A stretch of DNA of 64,000 nucleotides from Flavobacteriales bacterium (GTDB lineage: Bacteria > Bacteroidota > Bacteroidia > Flavobacteriales_D > Crocinitomicaceae), in NCBI GenBank assembly GCA_947491305.1, contig CANLIL010000004.1, positions 1-64,000 of the forward strand, written 5' to 3'. This document shows positions 19,869 to 27,642 of the stretch, piece after piece. The notes under the pieces are model-generated. The model saw only the letters and a list, made by a program, of their open reading frames with translations, did no database searches and was not told the origin of the DNA. Position 1 is the first letter of the stretch; every line of letters begins with the position of its first letter. The translations under genes and the position numbers were made by a program.

Positions 19869-20288
19869 TTAATTAGTTTTTGTATCTTGTGACAAAACTG
19901 TTCCACGAATAGTTAAAACGATTGGTTCAGAAACATTCGAAGTTACTGTAATTGTTTTCGTAAAATTACCAACTCTTTTCGTGTCGTATTTTACCGAAAT
20001 AACAGATTTTTTTCCAGGTTTAACTGGTTCTTCAGGTTTGTTTGCAGTTGTACAACCACATGAAGTTTGAACGCCTTGAATTAATGCAGGAGTTTTACCT
20101 TCGTTTTTAAATTCAAATGAAAAAGTTTCATCCGAACCATAAGGAATGTTTTCTCGAACGATTTCCATTTGAGTAAATTTAATTCCTTTCTTTTGTTTTA
20201 CAACTTCTTTTTTAGCTGTTTTAGGAGCATCTTGAGCATTTACTTGCGCTGCAAAAACAAATGCCAATGTAAATAAAATGTATTTCAT
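19869..20288 (-). CDS. DUF1573 secreted protein
   Basis: This is a small exported protein with a signal peptide (about residues 1-18, ending VNAQ), a Lys-rich linker, and one DUF1573 immunoglobulin-like domain with the family signature SCGCT (about residue 80). DUF1573 proteins are abundant in Bacteroidota and are thought to sit in the envelope; their function is not established. The 139-residue length is normal for a single-domain member. The gene is monocistronic with its own terminator. Confidence 0.88.
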   Translation of the reverse strand: MKYILFTLAFVFAAQVNAQDAPKTAKKEVVKQKKGIKFTQMEIVRENIPYGSDETFSFEFKNEGKTPALIQGVQTSCGCTTANKPEEPVKPGKKSVISVKYDTKRVGNFTKTITVTSNVSEPIVLTIRGTVLSQDTKTN

Positions 20289-20426
20289 AGTTTATCTTTT
20301 TTACAAGATTAATGTATTTCTTTCTCTTTTTAAAAGATTTAACAAAAAATTAATTAATGAAACAATTAATCTATGAATCCATGAAACAATTGTTACATTA
20401 ATAATTGATTTTCTATAAAAACTTTG

Positions 20427-20434
20427 TACATTTG
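20427..20434 (+). promoter_or_regulatory. TAnnTTTG -7 element directly before pyrE
   Basis: TACATTTG is a perfect -7 consensus and ends only 4 bases before the ATG at 20439. With this element centred at -7, transcription would begin at or next to the A of the ATG. Confidence 0.6.
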
Positions 20435-20438
20435 CTGC

Positions 20439-21080
20439 ATGATTTTAAACAACGATAAAGCCTTAAAAGTAGCAGAATTTTTATTGCAAATCAAGGCTGT
20501 AAAATTTCAACCAAATACGCCATTTGTTTGGGCATCTGGATGGAACTCTCCAATTTATTGTGATAACCGCATTACACTTTCTTTTCCGTCAATTAGAACA
20601 TTTATACGTCAGGCATATTCTGAAGCAGTTTTGGATTATTTTGGAAAACCTGATGTTATTGCAGGTGTAGCAACCGGCGGTATTGCTCAAGGAGCGCTCG
20701 TTGCGCAAGAATTAGGATTGCCTTTTATTTACATTCGTAGCACAGCGAAAGGTCATGGAATGGGAAATCAAATAGAAGGAGCTTTTGAAAAAGGGCAAAA
20801 AGTAGTTGTTATTGAGGATTTAATTTCAACTGGCGGAAGTAGTATTAAAGCAATTCAAGCACTGAAGGAAGCTGAACTAGACGTTAAAGGATTAATTGCT
20901 ATTTTCACTTATGGTTTCAAAGTTGCAGATGAAAATTTCAAAAATGAAAATTGTCCGTATGTTACATTAACCAATTACGATTTCATGGTAGAAGAAGCAC
21001 TGAGTAAGGATTATATTACTGATAGTGATGTTATCTCATTGCGAAAATGGAAAGATTCTCCTGAAACTTGGAACAAATAA
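20439..21080 (+). CDS. pyrE: Orotate phosphoribosyltransferase
   Basis: PyrE makes orotidine 5'-phosphate from orotate and PRPP in pyrimidine synthesis. The segments FVWASGWNSPIYCDNR near the N-terminus, GVATGGIAQGALVA and the PRPP loop VVIEDLISTGGSS are diagnostic. I use the ATG at 20439 (213 residues) rather than the TTG at 20424 of the ORF track, because it gives the family N-terminus MILNNDKA and because the TTG lies upstream of the -7 element. The SRPBCC gene follows 6 bases after the stop. Confidence 0.95.
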   Translation: MILNNDKALKVAEFLLQIKAVKFQPNTPFVWASGWNSPIYCDNRITLSFPSIRTFIRQAYSEAVLDYFGKPDVIAGVATGGIAQGALVAQELGLPFIYIRSTAKGHGMGNQIEGAFEKGQKVVVIEDLISTGGSSIKAIQALKEAELDVKGLIAIFTYGFKVADENFKNENCPYVTLTNYDFMVEEALSKDYITDSDVISLRKWKDSPETWNK

Positions 21081-21086
21081 ATTTCG

Positions 21087-21494
21087 ATGATAATAAAAAG
21101 TGAAACCGTTCAAGTAACTGCTAAAAGTTCCGTAGTACTCGATTTTTTAAAAAATACTGAAAATATCTTTTATTTACTTCCTGTTGATCAAATAACTGAC
21201 TGGAAATCAACACCGAATGAATGTTCTTTTAAAGTTCAAGGTGGTATTGTAATTTCATTAATTCAAATTCCCTCAGATAACCCAACACAAATTAAACTAA
21301 AATCTGGTGAAAAATCACCTTTTCCATTTACGCTTACAATTCATTCACTTTCAATAGGTGATCAAACAGAAGGTTTTATCGTGTTTGATGGAGAATTGAA
21401 TATGTTTTTAAAAATGTTGGTAGAAAAGCCGTTGACAGCCTTGTTTAATATAATGTCTGAAAACTTAAAGAAATATTTTATAGTACAAATTTAA
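21087..21494 (+). CDS. SRPBCC-fold (START-like) protein
   Basis: This 135-residue protein has the strand-helix pattern of the SRPBCC/START-like fold, which forms a hydrophobic ligand pocket: an N-terminal strand, a helix around VVLDFLKNTENIF, a curved sheet and a long C-terminal helix ending near ENLKKYF. No catalytic residue or ligand can be assigned. It follows pyrE by 6 bases and is likely cotranscribed; I recall this pairing in other Flavobacteriales. Its 3' end overlaps the convergent birA gene by 17 bases. Confidence 0.7.
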   Translation: MIIKSETVQVTAKSSVVLDFLKNTENIFYLLPVDQITDWKSTPNECSFKVQGGIVISLIQIPSDNPTQIKLKSGEKSPFPFTLTIHSLSIGDQTEGFIVFDGELNMFLKMLVEKPLTALFNIMSENLKKYFIVQI

Positions 21495-22206
21495 TTTCTT
21501 TTAAATCAAACGAAATTAAACTCCCATCTACTTCAATTAATAGTAAACCATTTTTGTCAATACCACGAATTATTCCATAAAAAAAAGTGCTTTCTTTTTC
21601 GAATTTAGTTCGTTGATTAATCCTAAACATGTTATCAACAAAATCTTCTTTTAATTTGGGTGAATTTTCTAGAACTAGCTCCCAATTTTTAGACAATTGA
21701 TTCAACAACATAAATAACAACTCATTACGTTGGAGAAAAACACCCGTTTCGAGTTGTAAACTTGTTGCATTTAACCCCTCGAATTCGAGTTGATTCACAT
21801 TCAATCCTATGCCTAAAATAGAACTTGTAATAAATTGATTCGTGACACTGTTTTCTATTAAAATTCCTGCAATCTTTTTTGTGCCAACATATACATCATT
21901 TGGCCATTTTACAGTAGCTGAAATGCCAAATTTTCTTAAAATTTCACGAATTGAATTAGCGGCAAAAAAGGTAAGTAAAACTTGCTGAGACACTGACAGA
22001 TTGTCGGGCTTTAAAAAAATTGAAAGTAAGATGTTTTCACTTGTTTTTGCTTGCCATAATGAACCCCTTTGCCCCTTTCCAGCTGTTTGTACATCTGCCA
22101 ATATTGCCGTTCCATGTTCAATACTACTTGCTTTTGATAACTTGGCAACATAATTGTTTGTAGAATCAACTGAATCTAAATAAACGATTTTTTGTCCAAT
22201 CTTCAT
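21478..22206 (-). CDS. birA: Biotin--[acetyl-CoA carboxylase] ligase
   Basis: This cytoplasmic enzyme activates biotin with ATP and attaches it to the carrier protein of acetyl-CoA carboxylase. The ligase core shows DSTNNY near the N-terminus, the biotin loop QTAGKGQRGSLWQA (the GRGRRG-type motif), VKWPNDVYV and KIAGILIE. At 242 residues it lacks the N-terminal DNA-binding domain of E. coli BirA, so it is a monofunctional ligase and not a repressor. It is divergent from rsfS and convergent with the SRPBCC gene. Confidence 0.94.
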   Translation of the reverse strand: MKIGQKIVYLDSVDSTNNYVAKLSKASSIEHGTAILADVQTAGKGQRGSLWQAKTSENILLSIFLKPDNLSVSQQVLLTFFAANSIREILRKFGISATVKWPNDVYVGTKKIAGILIENSVTNQFITSSILGIGLNVNQLEFEGLNATSLQLETGVFLQRNELLFMLLNQLSKNWELVLENSPKLKEDFVDNMFRINQRTKFEKESTFFYGIIRGIDKNGLLLIEVDGSLISFDLKEIKFVL

Positions 22207-22260
22207 GCTTTTGTGTTAAATTGATGCAATTAAATATGGGGTAAAATTAAAATTAAAAGT

Positions 22261-22268
22261 TAGATTTG
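22261..22268 (+). promoter_or_regulatory. TAnnTTTG -7 element of rsfS
   Basis: TAGATTTG matches the consensus and ends 19 bases before the rsfS ATG. Confidence 0.55.
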
Positions 22269-22287
22269 TAAAGAATAAAAAAAGCAA

Positions 22288-22665
22288 ATGATTAAACTAA
22301 AGACAGATGTTAATTCTCAAACGTTGTGTGATGCAATTGTTGAAGGAATGCAAGACAATAAAGCAAAGAATATCGTAGTATTGGATTTAAGAGAAATCTC
22401 AAGCGCAGTGTGTGATTTTTTCGTGATTTGTAGCGGTGAATCTTCAACGCAAGTAGATGGTATTGGTTCGTCTGTAACCAAATACACTCGAAAAGAATTA
22501 AAAGAAAAACCTTGGCACATTGAAGGAAAAACAAACAGTGAATGGATTTTGTTAGATTATGTAAGTGTTGTAGCGCATGTTTTTTACAAAGATGCTCGCC
22601 CTTTTTATGATTTAGAAGATTTATGGTCAGATGCAAAACGGACCAATATTCCTGATTTAAATTAA
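22288..22665 (+). CDS. rsfS: Ribosomal silencing factor RsfS (Iojap)
   Basis: RsfS binds ribosomal protein L14 on the 50S subunit and blocks subunit joining during slow growth. The family core is present: VVLDLREISSAVCDFFVICSG in full match to the Iojap domain, then STQVDGI, the Trp-containing EGKTNSEWILLDY and VAHVFYKDARPFYDLEDLW. It has 125 residues, the usual length. ftsH follows 26 bases downstream, so the two are probably cotranscribed from the -7 element at 22261. Confidence 0.95.
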   Translation: MIKLKTDVNSQTLCDAIVEGMQDNKAKNIVVLDLREISSAVCDFFVICSGESSTQVDGIGSSVTKYTRKELKEKPWHIEGKTNSEWILLDYVSVVAHVFYKDARPFYDLEDLWSDAKRTNIPDLN

Positions 22666-22691
22666 CAAAAACACTTCATTTTAACAACAAT

Positions 22692-24806
22692 ATGGCAGAA
22701 GGATCGAACAAAAAAGGTAGTCCATTTTCAATTTACTGGATATACGCTCTTATCGGAGTTGCAATCATTGGTTATCAAATTTATTTTGGCTACTCAAATG
22801 AGTTAACATTAAACAATCAGAACACATTTTTTGAATTAGCTGAAAATGGATATGTTAAAGATGTTCATTTAGTTAATAAAGTAAAAGTTGAATTCAAGTT
22901 AAATGAAGACGGTAAAACTTTTGTGAAACAGACTTCTGAAACCAAATATAAGTTACTTAAAAAAGCTTTGACTGATTCTAAAGTTAAACGAGGTGAACAA
23001 GAAATTGAGTTCAAAATTGCTGACGCTGGGGTTTTTCAAAATCAAGTAAATGAATTAAATAAAGAGATTAAAAAAAACAACACTACAAAAGCAATAAATA
23101 AAAGCAAATCTGTAGCACCTGTAAATGTTGCTGTTATTGATGAACCAGATTATTTAGGAAGTATTATTAGCTTTATTTTACCTATTTTAATTTTAGGTTT
23201 TATCTGGTTTTTTGTCATGCGAAGAATGTCAGGTGGCGGCGGCGGAGGAGGCGGAAGCCAGATTTTCAATATTGGAAAATCACGAGCTCAAGTTTATGAT
23301 AAAGGAAAATCAACCAATATTACATTTGAAGACGTTGCAGGTTTACAAGGTGCAAAAGAAGAAATCGTAGAGATTGTAGAGTTTTTAAAAAACCCAGGGA
23401 AATATACTGAACTAGGTGCTAAAATTCCAAAAGGAGCTTTACTTGTTGGACCTCCTGGTACAGGTAAAACATTATTAGCGAAAGCAGTTGCTGGTGAAGC
23501 TAAAGTTCCATTTTTCTCGCTTTCCGGATCTGACTTTGTTGAAATGTTTGTAGGAGTTGGTGCATCTCGTGTTCGTGATTTGTTCAAGCAAGCGAAAGAA
23601 AAAGCACCTTCTATCATTTTTATTGATGAAATAGATGCTATCGGTCGTGCACGTGGAAAAAACAATGGTTTCAACTCAAATGATGAACGCGAAAACACCT
23701 TGAACCAATTGTTAACAGAAATGGACGGATTTGGTACAAATTCAGGTGTAATTATCATTGCAGCAACCAACAGAGCAGATGTATTAGACAGCGCTTTAAT
23801 GCGCGCAGGTCGATTTGATCGTCAGATTTATGTTGACATGCCAGATTTAAATGAGCGTAAAGAGATTTTTCAAGTACATTTAAAACCGATAAAATTAGAG
23901 CCTGGAATTGATATTGATTTCTTATCCAAACAAACACCAGGATTTTCTGGAGCTGATATAGCGAACCTTTGTAATGAAGCCGCATTAATTGCAGCGCGTC
24001 ACAATAAACAATTTGTTCAAAAACAAGATTTCTTAGACGCTGTTGATCGAATTGTTGGTGGTTTAGAAAAGAAAAATAAAATTATTACAAAAGCAGAAAA
24101 AAGATCGATTGCATATCACGAAGCAGGTCACGCAACTATTTCTTGGTTATTGGAATACGCTCATCCATTGGTGAAAGTTACGATTGTTCCGAGAGGTCAA
24201 TCTTTAGGCGCTGCATGGTATTTACCCGAAGAAAGAAGTATTACAACAACAGAACAAATATTAGACGAAATGTGCGCTGCCCTTGGTGGAAGAGCTGCTG
24301 AAAAAATAACGTTTGATAAAATTAGTACCGGAGCATTAAGTGATTTGGAAAAAGTTACCAAACAAGCTTATGCAATGGTTTCTATTTATGGATTAAATGA
24401 CAAAATCGGAAATATTTCCTACTACGATTCCCAAGGACGTGATTCTTTTACTAAACCTTATTCAGATGACACAGCACGCGTAATCGATGAAGAAGTAAGT
24501 AAATTAATTGAATTCCAATACCAACGTGCCTTGAGTTTATTGGAAGAGAATAAAGATAAATTAGATTTATTAGCTGAAAAATTATTAGCCGTTGAAGTGT
24601 TATTTAAAGAAGATTTAGTTGAAATATTCGGTGAACGACCTTGGAATACCGTTGAGGAAATTGAAGTTGAGCGACCTGAAGGAACGATTGAAATCGAAAC
24701 AATTTCAGAAAGCGATTCAGAAGAAACAACTCCAACAGAAGCAATAACTACTGCTGAAAATCCAGAGGAAAACAGCAATGATTCTGAACAAAAGGAAGAA
24801 ATATAA
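22692..24806 (+). CDS. ftsH: ATP-dependent zinc metalloprotease FtsH
   Basis: FtsH is a membrane-anchored AAA+ protease that degrades damaged membrane proteins and short-lived regulators. Two membrane segments (about residues 14-34 and 155-175) flank a periplasmic domain. A glycine-rich linker ([10 protein letters not shown]) precedes the AAA module with Walker A GPPGTGKT (about residue 254), Walker [11 protein letters not shown] and the second region of homology. The zinc site is HEAGH. The C-terminus is an acidic low-complexity tail. At 704 residues it is somewhat longer than the E. coli form (about 644). It ends at a strong terminator. Confidence 0.97.
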   Translation: MAEGSNKKGSPFSIYWIYALIGVAIIGYQIYFGYSNELTLNNQNTFFELAENGYVKDVHLVNKVKVEFKLNEDGKTFVKQTSETKYKLLKKALTDSKVKRGEQEIEFKIADAGVFQNQVNELNKEIKKNNTTKAINKSKSVAPVNVAVIDEPDYLGSIISFILPILILGFIWFFVMRRMSGGGGGGGGSQIFNIGKSRAQVYDKGKSTNITFEDVAGLQGAKEEIVEIVEFLKNPGKYTELGAKIPKGALLVGPPGTGKTLLAKAVAGEAKVPFFSLSGSDFVEMFVGVGASRVRDLFKQAKEKAPSIIFIDEIDAIGRARGKNNGFNSNDERENTLNQLLTEMDGFGTNSGVIIIAATNRADVLDSALMRAGRFDRQIYVDMPDLNERKEIFQVHLKPIKLEPGIDIDFLSKQTPGFSGADIANLCNEAALIAARHNKQFVQKQDFLDAVDRIVGGLEKKNKIITKAEKRSIAYHEAGHATISWLLEYAHPLVKVTIVPRGQSLGAAWYLPEERSITTTEQILDEMCAALGGRAAEKITFDKISTGALSDLEKVTKQAYAMVSIYGLNDKIGNISYYDSQGRDSFTKPYSDDTARVIDEEVSKLIEFQYQRALSLLEENKDKLDLLAEKLLAVEVLFKEDLVEIFGERPWNTVEEIEVERPEGTIEIETISESDSEETTPTEAITTAENPEENSNDSEQKEEI

Positions 24807-24829
24807 TTCTTGAATATTTTCAAATTTAT

Positions 24830-24861
24830 CCCGTTTTCATATTCGAAAACGGGATTTTTTT
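24830..24861 (+). terminator. Intrinsic terminator after ftsH
   Basis: A perfect 9-bp stem CCCGTTTTC/GAAAACGGG with loop ATATTC is followed by eight T. It ends the rsfS-ftsH unit. Confidence 0.92.
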
Positions 24862-24916
24862 TACCCATAAAATTGCTTTTATTCAATTTTAAATAGGAAA
24901 AAAGACACATTTTTGT

Positions 24917-24924
24917 TAATTTTG
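24917..24924 (+). promoter_or_regulatory. TAnnTTTG -7 element directly before cdsA
   Basis: TAATTTTG is a perfect consensus and ends 4 bases before the cdsA ATG, which predicts a leaderless or near-leaderless mRNA. Confidence 0.6.
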
Positions 24925-24928
24925 TAAG

Positions 24929-25744
24929 ATGAATAATCTAATACTAAGAGCAATAACTGGTGCATTATTTGCATTTGTTGTCTTAGGTTCCATTCTTTGG
25001 GATCCCTATGCCCAAGCAATTGTATTTTCGATTTTCATGGTTTTAGGATTGTTAGAATTCTACAATTTATTCAATAATCACCGTGTCGTTCGTGTAAGTA
25101 AAGAAATCGGAGTTTTTATTGGAATTTTTATCTTCTGTTTGTTAGTTGGAATTAGCTTAGATTGGCTTCCAGTGATATCCATTGCATTAATTTCACCTTT
25201 GTTTTTCGCATTAATTTTGGCGGAACTTTGGCGAAAAAAGGAACATCCTTTGATCAATATTTCTGTATTGGTATTTGGAATAATATATGTCGTATTGCCG
25301 TTTTACCTTACTATTGATCTTAACCTAAGAAATGAAAGTGATCTGCCAAATGTAGTTGGAATGTACATATTGATTTGGACAAACGATACATTTGCATATT
25401 TAACAGGTCGTGTTTTTGGTAAAACAAAATTGTTTGAGCGAATTTCTCCTAAAAAAACGTGGGAAGGTACAATTGGAGGTGTTTTTGTGACACTTGTTTT
25501 TGGATTTATTATTGGTGCGTTCATTAATAAAGGAGAAGAATTGTTTTGGATTATTTCTGCTATGATAATTGCACCGTGTGCAATTTTTGGTGATTTATTA
25601 GAATCATTATTTAAACGCAGTTTAAATATCAAAGATTCTGGAACTATATTACCCGGACATGGCGGGATTTTAGATCGTTTTGATGCGGCACTTTTTGCTA
25701 TTCCATTTTTCTATTGTTGGGCAATGATTTATGCCTATTTTTAA
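24929..25744 (+). CDS. cdsA: Phosphatidate cytidylyltransferase
   Basis: CdsA makes CDP-diacylglycerol from phosphatidate and CTP in the inner membrane, the branch point of phospholipid synthesis. The protein is polytopic (about seven or eight segments). The C-terminal family signature is clear: GDLLESLFKR, then KDSGTILPGHGGILDRFDA, with the metal-binding Asp residues. The segment ISPKKTWEG is also typical. The length of 271 residues is normal. The psd gene follows 11 bases after the stop, so CDP-DAG synthesis and phosphatidylserine decarboxylation are coupled in one operon. Confidence 0.95.
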   Translation: MNNLILRAITGALFAFVVLGSILWDPYAQAIVFSIFMVLGLLEFYNLFNNHRVVRVSKEIGVFIGIFIFCLLVGISLDWLPVISIALISPLFFALILAELWRKKEHPLINISVLVFGIIYVVLPFYLTIDLNLRNESDLPNVVGMYILIWTNDTFAYLTGRVFGKTKLFERISPKKTWEGTIGGVFVTLVFGFIIGAFINKGEELFWIISAMIIAPCAIFGDLLESLFKRSLNIKDSGTILPGHGGILDRFDAALFAIPFFYCWAMIYAYF

Positions 25745-25755
25745 TTTTTTTACTT

Positions 25756-26421
25756 ATGACATTACACAGAGAAGGATATTTAATTATGACAATTGGATTG
25801 CTACTTTTAAGCGGCGTTCAAGTATTGAATTTTATTTTATTGATGTTCACTGGCTGGCATTGGCTTTTTACCTTGTTAACAGTTGGTGTTTTGGTAATGG
25901 CATATCTTATTATTCAATTTTTTAGAATCCCTAAAAGAACGTGTGTTTTTACTGAAAATGATATTATTTGTCCTGCAGATGGCAAAGTTGTTGTGATTGA
26001 AGAAGTTGAAGAAACGGAATATTTTCACGATCGAAGAATTCAAATTTCAATCTTCATGTCTCCGCTAAATGTTCACGCTAATTTTAATCCAATTTCTGGT
26101 ATAGTTAAGTATATAAAATACCATCCAGGATTATTTTTAGTCGCTTGGCATCCAAAGAGTAGTACAGAAAACGAACGATCTACAATGGTTGTTGAACATG
26201 CGTCTGGTAAAGAGGTGTTGTTCCGCCAAATTGCAGGTGCTGTTGCACGAAGAATTTGTTATTATTTACAACCAGGACAAAAAATCACAACAGGAGAAGA
26301 ATTTGGATTCATTAAATTTGGTTCGCGCATTGATTTGTTTTTACCACTTGATTCAACAATAAATGTTAAAATTGGTGATGTGGTTCAATCTAAATTGACA
26401 AAAATTGGAGAATTAAACTAA
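25756..26421 (+). CDS. psd: Phosphatidylserine decarboxylase (short, archaeal-type)
   Basis: This membrane-associated pyruvoyl enzyme makes phosphatidylethanolamine from phosphatidylserine. Two hydrophobic segments lie at the N-terminus, then the family segments CPADGKVVVIEEVEE, IFMSPLNVHANFNPISG and, near the C-terminus, FGFIKFGSRIDLFLP. The Gly-Ser in that last motif is the self-cleavage site that forms the pyruvoyl group. I use the ATG at 25756 (221 residues); the earlier start in the ORF track lies inside cdsA. It forms an operon with cdsA. Confidence 0.93.
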   Translation: MTLHREGYLIMTIGLLLLSGVQVLNFILLMFTGWHWLFTLLTVGVLVMAYLIIQFFRIPKRTCVFTENDIICPADGKVVVIEEVEETEYFHDRRIQISIFMSPLNVHANFNPISGIVKYIKYHPGLFLVAWHPKSSTENERSTMVVEHASGKEVLFRQIAGAVARRICYYLQPGQKITTGEEFGFIKFGSRIDLFLPLDSTINVKIGDVVQSKLTKIGELN

Positions 26422-26456
26422 ATAATTTATATATTCACAAAAAAAAAACAAGAGCT

Positions 26457-26687
26457 ATGAAAAAAATATTTTTTGCTGTTGCATTGATGACATTTGTAGG
26501 AACAATTGCTTCAACTGCTTATGCTGCATCGAATGGTGTATCGAAAGAGATTAAAAAAGACGATAAGAAAAAGAAACGTAAGAAAAAAGACGCCGCTTGT
26601 TGTTCAGGTGAACAAGAAAAAGCTGCTGGATCTTGCGCTAAACCAGGAACTGAAGGTAAATCTTGTTGCAAAAAAGAGAAAAACTAA
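26457..26687 (+). CDS. Small secreted Lys/Cys-rich protein
   Basis: I do not recognise a named family. The 76-residue product has a clean signal peptide (about residues 1-23, ending TAYA-A). The mature ~53 residues hold a run of lysines (KKDDKKKKRKKKD) followed by five cysteines: a CC pair, a single C and another CC pair. This spacing suggests metal binding or disulfide formation in the periplasm, but that is inference. It lies 35 bases after psd and before a terminator, so it may be the last gene of the cdsA-psd operon. Confidence 0.7.
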   Translation: MKKIFFAVALMTFVGTIASTAYAASNGVSKEIKKDDKKKKRKKKDAACCSGEQEKAAGSCAKPGTEGKSCCKKEKN

Positions 26688-26706
26688 TTTTTTCTTAAAA
26701 CATTAT

Positions 26707-26738
26707 AAAAAGCCGATCGAATATTCAATCGGCTTTTT
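26707..26738. terminator. Bidirectional intrinsic terminator
   Basis: A stem GCCGAT/ATCGGC, extended by A:T pairs to AAAAAGCCGAT/ATCGGCTTTTT, lies between the small Cys-rich gene and the convergent exonuclease III gene and can serve both strands. Confidence 0.85.
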
Positions 26739-26752
26739 GTTTTTAATTATTG

Positions 26753-27511
26753 TTATAGTTCGATTCCAACTGGACAATGATCCGAACCTAAAATTTCATT
26801 CAATATAAAAGCCTGATTTACCTTCGGTAAAAAGTGTTCAGAAACTAAAAAATAATCAATTCTCCAGCCAATATTTTTCCCTCTAGCGCCTGCTCGGTAA
26901 CTCCACCAAGTATATTTGACTTCTGTATTATTTAACGCACGAAATGTGTCAACAAAGCCATTTGATGTAAAGGCATCCATTCCATCAATTTCTTCTTGCA
27001 TGAAGCCCGCTGCTTTGTTGTAATTTTGTTTTGGTCGTGCTAAATCTATTTCTTTATGCGCAACATTAAAATCGCCACACACTATTACAGGTTTCAATGT
27101 TTCCAATTGCTTTAAATAAGCTAAAAATGTTTGATCCCACGATTGTCTGTAACCCAGTCGCGCTAATTCACTTCCAGAATTTGGAACATATACACTGATT
27201 ACATAAAAATCAGCGAACTCCGCACAAGTAACACGGCCTTCTTGATCGTGATCCGTATGTCCAATTCCATATGTTACAGCAATCGGTTGGATTTTTGACA
27301 AGATTGCTGTTCCTGAATAGCCTTTTTTTTCTGCTTCATTTCCAACAACATAGTAAGCAGTTAATTCAGCCACCGCTTCTTTTACCTGTTCAACCGTTGC
27401 TTTAGTTTCTTGTAAACAAATGATGTCTGCGTTCACGTGTTGCATATCTTGAATGAATGATTTTTGCGTTATCGCGCGTATTCCATTCACATTAAAAGAA
27501 ATAATCTTCAT
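26753..27511 (-). CDS. xth: Exodeoxyribonuclease III
   Basis: This AP endonuclease and 3'-5' exonuclease works in base-excision repair. The endonuclease/exonuclease/phosphatase fold shows NVNGIRA (N-terminal Asn), CLQETKA (catalytic Glu near residue 35), VCGDFNVAH (Asp/Asn pair) and the terminal GSDHCPV with the catalytic His. The length of 252 residues is normal. A -7 element lies 13 bases upstream. It is monocistronic and convergent with the small Cys-rich gene. Confidence 0.95.
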   Translation of the reverse strand: MKIISFNVNGIRAITQKSFIQDMQHVNADIICLQETKATVEQVKEAVAELTAYYVVGNEAEKKGYSGTAILSKIQPIAVTYGIGHTDHDQEGRVTCAEFADFYVISVYVPNSGSELARLGYRQSWDQTFLAYLKQLETLKPVIVCGDFNVAHKEIDLARPKQNYNKAAGFMQEEIDGMDAFTSNGFVDTFRALNNTEVKYTWWSYRAGARGKNIGWRIDYFLVSEHFLPKVNQAFILNEILGSDHCPVGIEL

Positions 27512-27524
27512 AAAAAAGTTTTTT

Positions 27525-27532
27525 CAAAGATA
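27525..27532 (-). promoter_or_regulatory. TAnnTTTG -7 element of xth
   Basis: On the minus strand TATCTTTG matches the consensus and ends 13 bases before the xth ATG. Confidence 0.6.
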
Positions 27533-27598
27533 AGTAAGAATTAATTTATTTTGAGTTTTAACAACTAATTCAACCTTAAATTGTTCAATACAGTAGAA

Positions 27599-27610
27599 CT
27601 TGTTTACAAG
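27599..27610. promoter_or_regulatory. Inverted repeat in the mutS2 promoter
   Basis: CTTGT-TT-ACAAG is a 5-2-5 inverted repeat about 20 bases upstream of the mutS2 -7 element, that is, at or near the -33 region. The 11-base string CTTGTTTACAA also occurs in the inverted repeat at 33257 before the hydroxyacyl-CoA dehydrogenase gene. Confidence 0.35.
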
Positions 27611-27629
27611 ATAGTTAAACTTGTTTCAT

Positions 27630-27637
27630 TAACTTTG
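27630..27637 (+). promoter_or_regulatory. TAnnTTTG -7 element directly before mutS2
   Basis: TAACTTTG is a perfect consensus and ends 5 bases before the mutS2 ATG at 27643. Confidence 0.6.
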
Positions 27638-27642
27638 TCACC

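Noticed and set aside
23294-23770. 158-residue minus-strand frame inside ftsH
   Set aside because: It lies antisense to the highly conserved AAA domain; its composition (Pro/Ser/Lys-rich) reflects the complementary codons.
24458-24910. 150-residue minus-strand frame across the ftsH end
   Set aside because: It is antisense to the acidic tail of FtsH and runs through the strong terminator. It is Ser-rich low complexity.
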